From Paenisporosarcina sp. OV554 (GTDB taxonomy: Bacteria > Bacillota > Bacilli > Bacillales_A > Planococcaceae), in contig NZ_QBUC01000002.1 in NCBI RefSeq assembly GCF_003058165.1, forward strand, positions 186,001-250,000: a DNA stretch of 64,000 bases, read 5' to 3'. Below, in pieces: positions 43,727-52,681 of this stretch. Numbering within the stretch: the first letter of the stretch is position 1; each line of letters opens with the position of its first letter. The notes under the pieces are model-generated. The model worked only from the letters and a program-made list of their open reading frames with translations. It did not search any database and had not been told where the DNA came from. Both the position numbers and the translations under genes were made by a program.

Positions 43727-43888
43727 TGATCGATAGGAGTATCTTCTAAAGCGAGATAATGAGAGTGTTAAATGAGTTTGAGCGATAAATTTCATTCTAT
43801 ATAAAAGTAGGAATAAATAAAAGGTTTTAATAGATTAATGGCGAACCTAATAAACGATATCTATTTTTTATTAAGGGGATGTAAGCAA

Positions 43889-44308
43889 ATGAAACCAGTT
43901 ACTCCATATTTATCGTTTTACGGGAATGGCAAAGAAGCTGCGGCATTTTATGAAACAACTTTCGGGTTAAAAAACAATGGAATAATGAAGTATAGTGATA
44001 GCGATGGAGGTTTTCCTTATCCACCAGAAGCTGCAGACTACATTATGCATTGTTGCTTATCTGATGAAAACTTCAATATCATGCTTGCAGATTCACCTAC
44101 TCCAGGCGAATCTGGTGCAACAAATGTCGCATTGATGATTGAATGTGAAAGCGAAGAAGAAGTGAATCGCCTATACAATGCTTTGTTAGAAGGCGGTAAG
44201 GCTGTTATGGAGCTTCAAGACACGTTCTGGGGAGCAAAATACGCAAAAGTTTGCGATAAGTTTGGCTATACATGGGATTTGAATTTTGAAAAAGGTAAAT
44301 TTGAATAA
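43889..44308 (+). CDS. PhnB-like VOC-superfamily protein
   Basis: A 139-aa glyoxalase-fold protein. TPYLSFYGNGKEAAAFYETTFG opens the first beta-alpha-beta-beta-beta module. The second ends with DTFWGAKYAKVCDKFGYTWDLNF, the typical PhnB-like C-terminus. These proteins are mostly uncharacterised and often dimeric. ATG 43889 with AAGGGGA is preferred to the in-frame start at 43838. It ends at a terminator. Confidence 0.87.
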   Translation: MKPVTPYLSFYGNGKEAAAFYETTFGLKNNGIMKYSDSDGGFPYPPEAADYIMHCCLSDENFNIMLADSPTPGESGATNVALMIECESEEEVNRLYNALLEGGKAVMELQDTFWGAKYAKVCDKFGYTWDLNFEKGKFE

Positions 44309-44331
44309 ATTTGTGTGAATAAGATTAGTGG

Positions 44332-44360
44332 GGCTGCCGATGGAACTGGCAGCCTTTTTT
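44332..44360 (+). terminator. Terminator after the VOC gene
   Basis: GGCTGCC pairs with GGCAGCC around GATGGAACT, followed by TTTTTT. Confidence 0.92.
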
Positions 44361-44381
44361 GTTGGGTGAAATTGGGTGAAT

Positions 44382-44451
44382 GGGAATAACCCATCCGCGA
44401 ACGGGAATAAATCTCTATCGAACGGGAATAAACCACCATCCAACAGGAATA
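44382..44451. repeat. 21-bp-period intergenic array (CGGGAATAA core)
   Basis: Four units with a GGGAATAA-type core start at 44382, 44403, 44424 and 44445, exactly 21 bp apart. The 9-12 bases between cores differ, ending in GAA or CAA. The array fills the gap between the terminator of the VOC gene and an imperfect hairpin (44452-44482) that closes the convergent tctA transcript. Confidence 0.92.
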
Positions 44452-44497
44452 AAAAAGCTGAGCGTATAAATACACTCTGCTTTTGTCAATCATTCAC

Positions 44498-46024
44498 TTA
44501 TTCTTCATCATTTACAATAACATTACGTCCTTTAAGTTTCATAAGTAGTGGAACTACTAGCCAAGCAACCGCTGCTATGATAAATGCTAGAGACAAGGGT
44601 TTGCTTATGAAAATTGAGAAATCTCCATTTGAAATCGTCAATGCACGACGCATATTATTTTCAATCATTGGCCCTAATACAAGTGCCAATACAAGAGGTG
44701 CAAGAGGGTAGTCGTTTTTCGCTAACAAATAACCAAGAACACCACATGCAAGTAACAAGTATAAATCGAAAGTTGTATATTGGACGGCATATACGCCGAA
44801 AAAGGAAATCGCAACAATAATCGGCAAAAGATATTTTTTCGGCGTTTGAATAATTTTCGCAAACACTTTGACGAGTGGCATGTTCAAAACAAGCAACATC
44901 AAGTTTCCGATAAACATACTTGCAATAAGTCCCCAAGCAACCTCTGGATGATCCTCAAATAACAAAGGACCTGGCTGGATGTTGTACATGATAAGGGCGC
45001 CCATCAAGATGGCAGTTGTTCCTGAGCCGGGAATACCGAGGGTCAACAATGGAATCATAGCACCACCAGATGCAGCGTTATTTGCTGATTCAGGTCCTGC
45101 TACTCCTGCAATTACACCAGTACCGAATTTCTCTGGATGTTTGCTAAACTTTTTCTCTGTCATGTAAGAGAAGAATGATGCTAGTGTTGCACCCGCACCC
45201 GGTAGAACTCCAATAAAGAACCCTAACAATGAACCGCGAACGATTGGTACCGCACTATCTTTTAAATCTTTTTTAGTTGGTAAAATGCGATTGATTTTTG
45301 CAATGGCACCATCTTCTTTATCTCGTTCAAGAATCGTTTTAAAGACTTCACCTAGAGCGAATAACCCAACGGCAATTGTTAAAAATTCGAGACCTGAATA
45401 AAGAATAGGTAAGTCGTATGTAAAACGAGCAATTCCTGAAACTGCATCAATTCCGATGGTTGCTAAAAGTAAACCAAATATCGTCATGATTAATGCTTTA
45501 GTCATCGATTTTCCAGCTAATCCACTGACCGCACACAGACCGAGAAGCATCAATGAAAAGTACTCTGCTGGACCAAACTTAAGGGCAATTTTTGATAAGG
45601 GTTCTGCTAACAATACCAATCCAATTAAGGAAATGATACCTGCTGCAAATGAACCGATAGCAGCAATGGAAAGTGCAGCACCGGCACGGCCTTGTTTGGC
45701 CATTTGATACCCATCTAAAGTAGTAACAACGGAAGAAGATTCTCCAGGAGTATTTAACAGAATAGATGTTGTTGAACCTCCATACATGGCTCCGTAATAA
45801 ACTCCTGCCAGCAAAATAATAGAACTAGCGGCTGCGGCTTCAGTTGGCATTCCAGAAGTTAAAGTAGCGGTAACAGGAATGAGAAGGGCAACCCCACTCA
45901 TTGGTCCTATACCTGGTAAAACTCCCACGGCTGTTCCGATCAAAACACCAACAAATGCAAACATGATATTTTGCCACTGAAATGCTACAGCAAAACCATT
46001 AAATAGAAAATCTAAAGTACTCAT
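44498..46024 (-). CDS. tctA: TctA-type tricarboxylate transporter large membrane subunit
   Basis: A 508-aa integral membrane protein with about eleven helices. Characteristic TctA motifs are GVLPGIGPMSGVALLIPVT and YGGSTTSILLNTPGES in the first half, and GVLPGAGATLASFFSY plus GIPGSGTTAILMGAL in the second. It forms the permease of a tripartite tricarboxylate transporter (TTT) with tctB and tctC. It is the last gene of the minus-strand operon, 18 bp after tctB. Confidence 0.94.
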   Translation of the reverse strand: MSTLDFLFNGFAVAFQWQNIMFAFVGVLIGTAVGVLPGIGPMSGVALLIPVTATLTSGMPTEAAAASSIILLAGVYYGAMYGGSTTSILLNTPGESSSVVTTLDGYQMAKQGRAGAALSIAAIGSFAAGIISLIGLVLLAEPLSKIALKFGPAEYFSLMLLGLCAVSGLAGKSMTKALIMTIFGLLLATIGIDAVSGIARFTYDLPILYSGLEFLTIAVGLFALGEVFKTILERDKEDGAIAKINRILPTKKDLKDSAVPIVRGSLLGFFIGVLPGAGATLASFFSYMTEKKFSKHPEKFGTGVIAGVAGPESANNAASGGAMIPLLTLGIPGSGTTAILMGALIMYNIQPGPLLFEDHPEVAWGLIASMFIGNLMLLVLNMPLVKVFAKIIQTPKKYLLPIIVAISFFGVYAVQYTTFDLYLLLACGVLGYLLAKNDYPLAPLVLALVLGPMIENNMRRALTISNGDFSIFISKPLSLAFIIAAVAWLVVPLLMKLKGRNVIVNDEE

Positions 46025-46042
46025 ACCAAAACTCCTTCCACT

Positions 46043-46492
46043 TTAAAACTCTGGGAATCCTGGCAATGATCCGCCAAGAAACTCTGCAAAAAAGTAATAT
46101 ACACCGAATGAAAAAGCACCAGCGATGAGAAGTGAACTAATCCATTTCCCACGCTCCATCGTTTGAAATGCAATAAGTAAAAATATAAAGGTCGAAATGA
46201 CATATCCAAGTGGTTCTAAAACAGTTGCATATACAGCGGCACTTATGAAAATGATTAAGAATTTAACATATTGAACGGACTCTTTTTTTCCTTCAGCACG
46301 TTCATATTTCATTGTTTCAAAAAGTAAACGTAGGCTTAATAAAATAAGGATGATTCCTAGTACTGTTGGGAAGATATCCGGTCCTACTGAAGAACCGTAC
46401 GCACTTTTTGATATCGAACGACTTTCAATGACAAATAAAAGACCAATCAGTAAAAAGGCGATACCTGTGAAACGATCGAACGTTTTACTCAT
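46043..46492 (-). CDS. tctB: TctB-type tricarboxylate transporter small membrane subunit
   Basis: A 149-aa protein with four hydrophobic helices. It opens with FDRFTGIAFLLIGLLFVIESRSI and contains GPDIFPTVLGIILILLSLRLL, the conserved GP..FP motif of TctB proteins. It lies between tctC and tctA. Weakly conserved family, identified mainly by layout and position. Confidence 0.9.
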   Translation of the reverse strand: MSKTFDRFTGIAFLLIGLLFVIESRSISKSAYGSSVGPDIFPTVLGIILILLSLRLLFETMKYERAEGKKESVQYVKFLIIFISAAVYATVLEPLGYVISTFIFLLIAFQTMERGKWISSLLIAGAFSFGVYYFFAEFLGGSLPGFPEF

Positions 46493-46548
46493 TATCTTTC
46501 ACACCTCCTTTAGAAAAAGGCGACCGCTACTGCCGTCGCCTTTATTCT

Positions 46549-47556
46549 TTATTTTTGCATTTCTAATGCAGTTAATAATTCAACAATTACTTTGTCTTGA
46601 TCTTCTAAATAAGTAGTAAAGTCTGCGGCATTACGATATTCACTTTGCCAACCATTTCTATCAAGTTCTGATTTCCATTCATCTGTTTTAACTAACTCGT
46701 CTAACTTCGAAGTCCAGTAATCATAAGCATCATCAGACATGTCTTTTGGTCCGAACAAACCGCGCCAAATTGTGAATTCTGTATCTATGCCTTCCTCTTT
46801 GAAAGTAGGCACATCACTTAGTTCACCTTCTAAGCGTTCTGCAGAACTAACTGCCAGTACTCTTACATCACCTGATTTTACGTACTCGGTAATTGTAGAG
46901 GCATCTGTTGCAATAACATCAGCATTTTTCCCGAGAAGTGCAGCAACTGCTTCACCGCCACCATCATAAGAAACGTATTTTACTGATTTAGGATCAATTC
47001 CATATTTATAAGCTGGAAGAATTCCTACTAAATGATCCATTGAACCTGGAGCCGATCCGCCAGCTAAAGTGATTTTACTTGGATCTGCTTTTATTGCATC
47101 TAAAACATCTGTTAACGTTTTGAATTCTGAATCTGCTGGTACAACAATTGCGCCATAATCACGAGTTAATTGTGCTAGTGGTTTTGTATCTTTATATCCA
47201 TATGCACTGTTACCTTCAGCTTTGTTGTTATTAATTAAAATAGGAGGTGATTTGACCATTAATACATAATCATTTTTCACTTCTTTAGTAGCGAATTCAG
47301 CCATGTAAACGACTCCTCCGCCACCAGGTTTATTTTCAACAGTAATCGGTTCTTCCACTAACTTTGTAGCATTCATAGTTTTGGCAATAGAACGAGCTGT
47401 TAAATCCCATCCGCCACCAGCCCCAGAAGGTGCCACAATTGTAATCGGTTTTTCAGGATACTTTGATGAAACGCTTGCATCTCCTTCGCTTGAGCACGCT
47501 GCTAAACTTAAAGCCAATGAACCTGCTAAAATTACCGTTGATAATTTTTTCCACAT
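46549..47556 (-). CDS. tctC: TctC-type substrate-binding lipoprotein
   Basis: A 335-aa extracytoplasmic solute receptor with lipobox LAAC (Cys about 21). The TctC features YPEKPITIVAPSGAGGGWDLTAR and ITVENKPGGGGVVYMAEFA near the N-terminus bind the carboxylate. Substrates of TTT receptors include citrate, tartrate and other di- or tricarboxylates. The adjacent CitST-like system suggests citrate or a similar acid. First gene of the tctCBA operon. Confidence 0.93.
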   Translation of the reverse strand: MWKKLSTVILAGSLALSLAACSSEGDASVSSKYPEKPITIVAPSGAGGGWDLTARSIAKTMNATKLVEEPITVENKPGGGGVVYMAEFATKEVKNDYVLMVKSPPILINNNKAEGNSAYGYKDTKPLAQLTRDYGAIVVPADSEFKTLTDVLDAIKADPSKITLAGGSAPGSMDHLVGILPAYKYGIDPKSVKYVSYDGGGEAVAALLGKNADVIATDASTITEYVKSGDVRVLAVSSAERLEGELSDVPTFKEEGIDTEFTIWRGLFGPKDMSDDAYDYWTSKLDELVKTDEWKSELDRNGWQSEYRNAADFTTYLEDQDKVIVELLTALEMQK

Positions 47557-47582
47557 AAACGATATCCCCTTTGATTGAATTA

Positions 47583-47613
47583 GAAAAAGACAGCGCTTTC
47601 AATACGCTGTCTT
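47583..47613 (-). terminator. Terminator after the CitT-like regulator gene
   Basis: GACAGCG pairs with CGCTGTC, with T residues on the minus strand. It separates the two-component operon from tctCBA. Confidence 0.85.
47588..47601 (-). promoter_or_regulatory. Candidate cre site upstream of tctC
   Basis: On the minus strand TGAAAGCGCTGTCT matches 13 of 14 positions of the cre consensus TGWNANCGNTNWCA. It lies 32 bp before tctC. Half of it also forms the stem of the terminator that follows the regulator gene, so the match may be a by-product of that hairpin. Confidence 0.35.
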
Positions 47614-47696
47614 TAATTTATCAGAACTTTTATTCAATTCAATGTTTTGGGTCATAAGGGAGATAAAGGTCATTGTTGTCATTTTGTTCATAAAGT

Positions 47697-48389
47697 TCAC
47701 AGGTTTTTTGGAAAGTACCTGCGTTCTGGACGACCGATTGTTCCATATATAAGTTCAGCTCTCGCTTTACTCTCTGAAACAAGAAATTCCAGATATCTTC
47801 TTGCGGTAGATCTACTAAGTCCACTAGCAATTCCGAGTTTTTCGGCTGTTATTCCTTGTGTTTGTCGCTTTAGTTGAACAACTACTTTATCTATTGTAAT
47901 AGGATCAATTCCTTTTGGTGTCAGAGGAATGTCAGTTAAATTGGGCGACTTAAATGAGTGCCACAACAATTGGATGGACTCTTCTTGTAATTTTCCAGTG
48001 CTTGCAAGTGTTTTTCTTTTTTCTTGGTATTCGTGCAAACTGTCTTGAAAACGATCAAACGTTAACGGTTTTAATATATAGTCGATGACGCCACCTCGGA
48101 ATGCTTGTTTCACGACACTCACTTCCGCTGCTGCTGTGATAAAGATGATGTCTGTATCTGTACTTTCGGCCTGAATAAAAGTCATCAACTCAGTGCCCAT
48201 CATATCTGGTAAATAAACATCAAGTAAGATAAGGTCGGGTTTCATTGCTGCAACCCAGTCCTTTGCCTCAGCTCCCGTATGTGCAGATCCAACGACTATA
48301 AATCCATCTATTTTGTCAATAAAACGACGGTGAATATCAGCAATTCTTGGATCATCTTCAATGATTAAGACTTCAATTAATTTACTCAT
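47697..48389 (-). CDS. CitT/DcuR-family response regulator
   Basis: A 230-aa regulator. The receiver has IIEDDPRIADIHRRFI, LLDVYLPDMMG (phospho-Asp about 57) and ILKPLTFDRF. The C-terminal part carries an HTH, LKRQTQGITAEKLGIASGLSRSTARRYLEFL, as in CitB/CitT/DctR regulators. It overlaps the kinase gene by 4 bp. Its neighbour tctCBA is the probable target. Confidence 0.92.
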   Translation of the reverse strand: MSKLIEVLIIEDDPRIADIHRRFIDKIDGFIVVGSAHTGAEAKDWVAAMKPDLILLDVYLPDMMGTELMTFIQAESTDTDIIFITAAAEVSVVKQAFRGGVIDYILKPLTFDRFQDSLHEYQEKRKTLASTGKLQEESIQLLWHSFKSPNLTDIPLTPKGIDPITIDKVVVQLKRQTQGITAEKLGIASGLSRSTARRYLEFLVSESKARAELIYGTIGRPERRYFPKNL

Positions 48390-49984
48390 ACAGAAAACCC
48401 TCCTTTTGGAATGGAGATGACGAAAAGTGCGCCTTCTAAATCCCCATTTTCGATCGATACGACTCCATTTAAGTCTCTAATATTCTCTGAAACTTTCACT
48501 AAACCGTAGCCACGATCTTGTCCTTCTTTCGTGGAAATGCGCGACTTGAATATGTGTTCTTGTAAATCAGCACTAAGCCCGTCTCCTGAATCTTCAACTT
48601 CAATCAAGATTTCTTGTCCATTATCAAGGATAAATAACCGTACAACTCGATTTGATTCTGCTAAGTGTTCAACTGCTTCAAATGCATTGGTTACTAGATT
48701 TCCTATAATGGATACAAACAAGCTTTTTTCTAGATGTTTAGGCAGGCTAGTTAAATAACTATCTTCATCTAAAATAAATCGAACTTTTAGTTCACGGGCA
48801 CGATTAAATAAACCAATGACGAGACCACCTAGGTAGGGGTCTTGCAACCTTTTCGTAACAAACTGGATAAGTGATTGATGCTCTTGCTTTTCGTCATGAA
48901 TGAGATGAAGCGCTTCATCTAGCGAGTTAAGTTGGATGAGCCCACTAATTGTATATAGAAAGTTTTGATATTCATGTGTTTGTGCTCGGAGCGCTTCCGT
49001 ATATTGTTTCACTTGAGAAAGTTCTGTTGTTAACTGATCAAAATCCGATTGCAAACGAAAACTAGATACAGCTCCAACGATTTCTGTCCCTATTAAAATC
49101 GGGATTCGATTGACAACTGCTTTTTTTCCTCGTATTTCCATTTGTCGGTCAAGTTGTTTTTCTCCATTTAAAAGAACTTGAGGGAGCAATGTATTAGGTA
49201 ACACCTCTTCAATATGACGCCCGATGAGTGTGACATCCTCTGGTAGAGAAAGAGTTTCATATGCTGCTTTATTCATCATCGAAATATGTGCATCTTGATC
49301 GACCATAATAATTCCTTCACGAACAGATTCAATCAGTGTATTTCGTTCAGTGAATAGATGCGCAATTTCAACAGGCTCTAAATTAAATAATACTTTTTTT
49401 ATACTTCTCGCCAAAATGGTTGAACCGATAACGCCTAAGATGATAGCCAAGAGTACGATTGTAATAATTGAATCCACATATTCAAAAAAGGTATGGGAGA
49501 TGTCGGCTTTTAAAAACCCAACTGATATGATGCCCACAATTTCACCTTGTTCATTTTTAACAGGAGTTTTTCCTCGTAAGGCAGGTCCAAGTGTCCCGGT
49601 TGCTTCAGAAATATAAGATTCTCCATACATTAACGCGCGTTCATTGTCATCACCAACCATTTTTTGACCAATACGTTCAGCAACTGGATGTGCATAGCGA
49701 ATTCCTTCGACGTTGCCAATGACCACATATTGAGCTCCAGTTAGTTTACGGATCGTTTTAGCAATGGGTTGCAAAACAGCGGCTGGGTTTTCATTTTCAA
49801 ATCCCGCAACCACATCTGGTCGATTTGCCGTAGTCATTGCAATATTTAAAGCTCGATTGCCAATCTGCTGTTCGATACTCTGAGACATCGTGTAATAGAA
49901 TGAAGCCCCTATGAGAAGAGAAATAGCGGTGACAAATAAGGCGCCATAGACAAAAATTTTGAATTGTAAAGATCGATTCTTCAA
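48386..49984 (-). CDS. CitS/DcuS-family sensor histidine kinase
   Basis: A 532-aa kinase with two helices (about residues 10-32 and 172-195) bounding an extracytoplasmic Cache/PAS sensor. The sensor contains YVVIGNVEGIRYAHPV and GTLGPALRGKTPV, the carboxylate-sensing pattern of CitA/DcuS. A cytoplasmic PAS (MVDQDAHISMMNKAAYETL) precedes the phosphorylation helix with LRAQTHEYQNFLYTISGL. The ATPase parts are IIGNLVTNAFEAVEHL and GYGLVKVSENI. It should detect an external di- or tricarboxylate and induce the TctCBA uptake system. Confidence 0.93.
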   Translation of the reverse strand: MKNRSLQFKIFVYGALFVTAISLLIGASFYYTMSQSIEQQIGNRALNIAMTTANRPDVVAGFENENPAAVLQPIAKTIRKLTGAQYVVIGNVEGIRYAHPVAERIGQKMVGDDNERALMYGESYISEATGTLGPALRGKTPVKNEQGEIVGIISVGFLKADISHTFFEYVDSIITIVLLAIILGVIGSTILARSIKKVLFNLEPVEIAHLFTERNTLIESVREGIIMVDQDAHISMMNKAAYETLSLPEDVTLIGRHIEEVLPNTLLPQVLLNGEKQLDRQMEIRGKKAVVNRIPILIGTEIVGAVSSFRLQSDFDQLTTELSQVKQYTEALRAQTHEYQNFLYTISGLIQLNSLDEALHLIHDEKQEHQSLIQFVTKRLQDPYLGGLVIGLFNRARELKVRFILDEDSYLTSLPKHLEKSLFVSIIGNLVTNAFEAVEHLAESNRVVRLFILDNGQEILIEVEDSGDGLSADLQEHIFKSRISTKEGQDRGYGLVKVSENIRDLNGVVSIENGDLEGALFVISIPKGGFSV

Positions 49985-50130
49985 GCTATCACTCTTTTCG
50001 CATAATTAGTGCTATTATGACGAGTCGTAGGTGAATTGGCAACATAAGGTTTTGAGAAGAAGCGAGGGATAGAGGGATTAGGGTAGGTAAGGTATACCAT
50101 ATATAGCTGAAAAAAATTATTTGTGAGTTA

Positions 50131-50159
50131 GTGACAATAGTCAGAATACTATTTATACT
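50131..50159 (+). promoter_or_regulatory. Promoter of the leader ORF-MFS transcription unit
   Basis: -35 GTGACA (50131-50136) and -10 TATACT (50154-50159) with a 17-bp spacer, 30 bp before the 17-aa ORF. Confidence 0.65.
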
Positions 50160-50189
50160 AAGTTAAGTTTTAGAAAAGGAGAGATTAAT

Positions 50190-50243
50190 ATGAAAAGAAT
50201 AACACTGACGTCATCAATAAAATTGGGGGACATGTTGGCATAA
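50190..50243 (+). CDS. 17-aa upstream ORF (possible leader peptide)
   Basis: ATG 50190 has an AAAAGGAGAG site and codes for MKRITLTSSIKLGDMLA before TAA. It lies between the promoter and the MFS exporter gene. A 7-bp hairpin, TTGATTT/AAATCAA (50259-50278), sits directly before the MFS ribosome site. This layout fits a leader peptide controlling translation of an efflux gene. It could also be a chance ORF or a gene remnant. Confidence 0.45.
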   Translation: MKRITLTSSIKLGDMLA

Positions 50244-50297
50244 AATGTGAACTCCGATTTGATTTCATCTAAAATCAATTAACGGAGGAAAATAAAA

Positions 50298-51494
50298 GTG
50301 GCAATACAAAAGTTTTATTATACCGTGACAAGTTCACGTGCGTTTTTCATTCAAATGGTGTTTACTTTGAACGCCATTTATTATGTTACACAAGCAGATT
50401 TAAATGCATTACAACTAGTACTAATCGGAACAATTATGGAAGTTTCGGTTCTCTTATTTGAAATGCCAACGGGTCTGTTTGCCGATCATTACGGTCGTAA
50501 GAAATCACTTGCTATAGGGACATTAGTGATTGGGTTGGCTCACATATTGGAAGGAAGTATGCCGGATTTTTGGGCGATTGCATTGGCTTCTGCGTTATGG
50601 GGAGTCGGCTGGACCTTTATTAGTGGGGCAGAGCAAGCATGGATTGCAGATGAATTAAATGGTGAAAACTTAGAGGAAACCTTTTTACGTGGTTCTCAAT
50701 TTTCGTCATTCGCACGATTTGTCGCAATTTTAGCGAGTGTGTCAATTGCAGCCATTTGGTCGGTACAGTTTGCCATTTTAGTAGCAGGTATCATGCTCAT
50801 TATCCTTTCATTATGGGCATTTATTAATCTGCCGGAAACGAAGTTTGTCAAAGTAACACGTGCAAAAGGGGTATCAGGTGTTACACATATGATGGAAATC
50901 ATTAAAGTAGGCATGACGCAAATTCGTGGTAACACGATACTCGTCAGTATTGCGGTGGTGACATTATTATGGGGACTCGCGAGTGAGGGGTTTGACCGTT
51001 TATACGGTGCTCATTTCATTGCCGACTATGACTTGTCAGAAAGTGAATCCATTTATTGGTTCGGCACATTTTACGCTATAGCTTTTTTGCTTAATATTGT
51101 CGTACTAAGATTTGTGGAAAAATATGTGGAAGGTCGCTACGCGGATGTGCTGTTATTAACAAATGCCGTTTTAATAGGGACCATGATTGTCTTCGCATGG
51201 ACTGGACATTTCTTCATAGCCATTGCAATGTACTGGGTGACAAGTGCACTCAGAAATGTAAACTATCCATTAATGAATATTATTACAAACGAACGTCTGC
51301 AATCAAAAGGTCGAGCCACAACTCTTTCCATGTTCGGTCAACTTGATGCTTTTGGACAAATAGCAGGGGGGCCATTAGTCGGTTTGCTTGCTTTGTACAC
51401 ATCTGTTGCAGGAGGCATCACAACTTCTGCGTTACTCATCTTGCCTGTCCTGTATTTCTTGTGGCGAATGAAAGGGAAAATGATCGACTCATAA
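50298..51494 (+). CDS. MFS transporter
   Basis: A 398-aa major-facilitator protein with twelve predicted helices. Motif A reads GLFADHYGRKKSLAIG between helices 2 and 3, and a weaker counterpart follows helix 8. The sequence resembles small drug or solute exporters, but the substrate is unknown. The GTG start has an ACGGAGGAA site. Transcription would pass through the 17-aa ORF first. Confidence 0.9.
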   Translation: MAIQKFYYTVTSSRAFFIQMVFTLNAIYYVTQADLNALQLVLIGTIMEVSVLLFEMPTGLFADHYGRKKSLAIGTLVIGLAHILEGSMPDFWAIALASALWGVGWTFISGAEQAWIADELNGENLEETFLRGSQFSSFARFVAILASVSIAAIWSVQFAILVAGIMLIILSLWAFINLPETKFVKVTRAKGVSGVTHMMEIIKVGMTQIRGNTILVSIAVVTLLWGLASEGFDRLYGAHFIADYDLSESESIYWFGTFYAIAFLLNIVVLRFVEKYVEGRYADVLLLTNAVLIGTMIVFAWTGHFFIAIAMYWVTSALRNVNYPLMNIITNERLQSKGRATTLSMFGQLDAFGQIAGGPLVGLLALYTSVAGGITTSALLILPVLYFLWRMKGKMIDS

Positions 51495-51502
51495 TTTGAT
51501 TA

Positions 51503-51538
51503 AGTGCCTGGTGCGAATGAGCATCGGGCACTTTTTTT
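51503..51538 (+). terminator. Terminator after the MFS gene
   Basis: AGTGCC pairs with GGCACT at the base of an imperfect stem and is followed by seven T residues. Confidence 0.85.
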
Positions 51539-51589
51539 GTAGTTACAGAGGTAGAGAAGAGTGGTTTATGTGGAAGAATATGGGTGAAA

Positions 51590-51660
51590 GGGAATGAACC
51601 GCGTTTGAACGGGAATAAAGGGTCCATGAAAAGGAATAAACACAAAATGAACGGGAATAA
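51590..51660. repeat. 21-bp-period intergenic array (second CGGGAATAA array)
   Basis: Four units with GGGAAT-type cores start at 51590, 51611, 51632 and 51653, exactly 21 bp apart. Each unit is closed by TGAA, and a GGGTGAA runs into the first. The core is the same as in the array at 44382, seven kilobases away. It lies between the MFS terminator and the hairpin (51663-51690) closing the convergent AIM24 gene. Confidence 0.93.
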
Positions 51661-51662
51661 GC

Positions 51663-51690
51663 AAAAAAACAGTGCACCATACATGGCACA
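51663..51690 (-). terminator. Terminator after the AIM24-family gene
   Basis: ACAGTG pairs with CACTGT, with a T7 tract on the minus strand. It closes the minus-strand gene ending at 51704. Confidence 0.8.
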
Positions 51691-51703
51691 CTGTCTTTCA
51701 ATT

Positions 51704-52504
51704 TTATTTTCCGCCTAATATATCAAATAATCCACCAGCTAAACTACCTTCACCTTTGGAGCCTCCACCTGGAATTTGCGGAGCTGCTGCGAAGACGCGG
51801 CTAGCAAGGCGGCTAAACGGCAGCGATTGGATCCATACTGTTCCGGGTCCTCTTAGTGTAGCGAAGAACAATCCTTCTCCTCCGAATAATGCTGTTTTTA
51901 CACCTTTAACCATTTCAATGCTGTAATCGACTTCTTGAGTCATCGCTACTAAACAACCTGTGTCTACGCGCAATACTTCACCTGGTTGTAAATGTTTTTT
52001 ATGAATGGTACCTCCAGCATGAAGAAACGCAAGTCCATCACCTTCAAGTTTTTGCATGATAAATCCTTCGCCACCAAAGAATCCCGTTCCGAGTTTACGT
52101 TGGAATTCAATACCGACCGAAACACCTTTAGCGGCAGCAAGAAACGCATCTTTTTGACAGATGATTTTACCACCCATTTCGCTTAAATCCATCGGGATGA
52201 TTTTGCCTGGATACGGTGAAGCGAAGTAGACATGTTTTTTTCCTGAACCGGTATTAGTGAAAGTGGTCATAAATAAACTTTCACCAGTAAGCATACGTTT
52301 ACCTGCGCCCATTAATTTCCCCATTAAACCACTACTAGCAGAACCATTAGAGCCGTCTCCGAATATGGTTTCCATCGCGATTCCGTCTTCCATCATCATT
52401 AAACTACCAGCTTCTGCAACAACTGTTTCTTTTGGATCAAGTTCCACTTCTACAAACTGCATGTCGTCTCCGTATAATTTGTAATCAATTTCGTGGTTAT
52501 TCAT
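51704..52504 (-). CDS. AIM24/TIGR00266-family protein
   Basis: A 266-aa beta-rich protein of the AIM24 (tryptophan RNA-binding attenuator-like fold) family. Blocks are [38 protein letters not shown] and [21 protein letters not shown]. The C-terminus has a Gly-rich tail. The bacterial function is unknown. The frame is open from 52513, but GGAGG lies too close to that ATG, so I use ATG 52504. Confidence 0.88.
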   Translation of the reverse strand: MNNHEIDYKLYGDDMQFVEVELDPKETVVAEAGSLMMMEDGIAMETIFGDGSNGSASSGLMGKLMGAGKRMLTGESLFMTTFTNTGSGKKHVYFASPYPGKIIPMDLSEMGGKIICQKDAFLAAAKGVSVGIEFQRKLGTGFFGGEGFIMQKLEGDGLAFLHAGGTIHKKHLQPGEVLRVDTGCLVAMTQEVDYSIEMVKGVKTALFGGEGLFFATLRGPGTVWIQSLPFSRLASRVFAAAPQIPGGGSKGEGSLAGGLFDILGGK

Positions 52505-52647
52505 ATGTCTCATTCCTCCAAAAATTAAATTCTACTCATTCATACGCTTTCCACAGCAAAAAGTTTCATCCGAAAATCTAATAAAGAATATTCCGTTTTT
52601 TCCGAATTTTAAAAGGTTTAAAAGGTTTCATGTCGAATTAGTTATAG

Positions 52648-52661
52648 TGAAAACGTTTTCA
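52648..52661 (+). promoter_or_regulatory. cre site of the lysine catabolic operon
   Basis: TGAAAACGTTTTCA is a perfect 14-bp palindrome that fits the CcpA cre consensus at every defined position. It follows a -10-like TATAGT (52643-52648) and lies 20 bp before the aldehyde dehydrogenase gene, a typical site for glucose repression. Confidence 0.88.
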
Positions 52662-52681
52662 AAACGAAAGGGGTAAGGTAC

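Noticed and set aside
44186-44443. 85-aa minus-strand ORF covering the array and the VOC gene end
   Set aside because: It runs through a terminator and into a convincing plus-strand gene, and its TTG start lacks a ribosome site.
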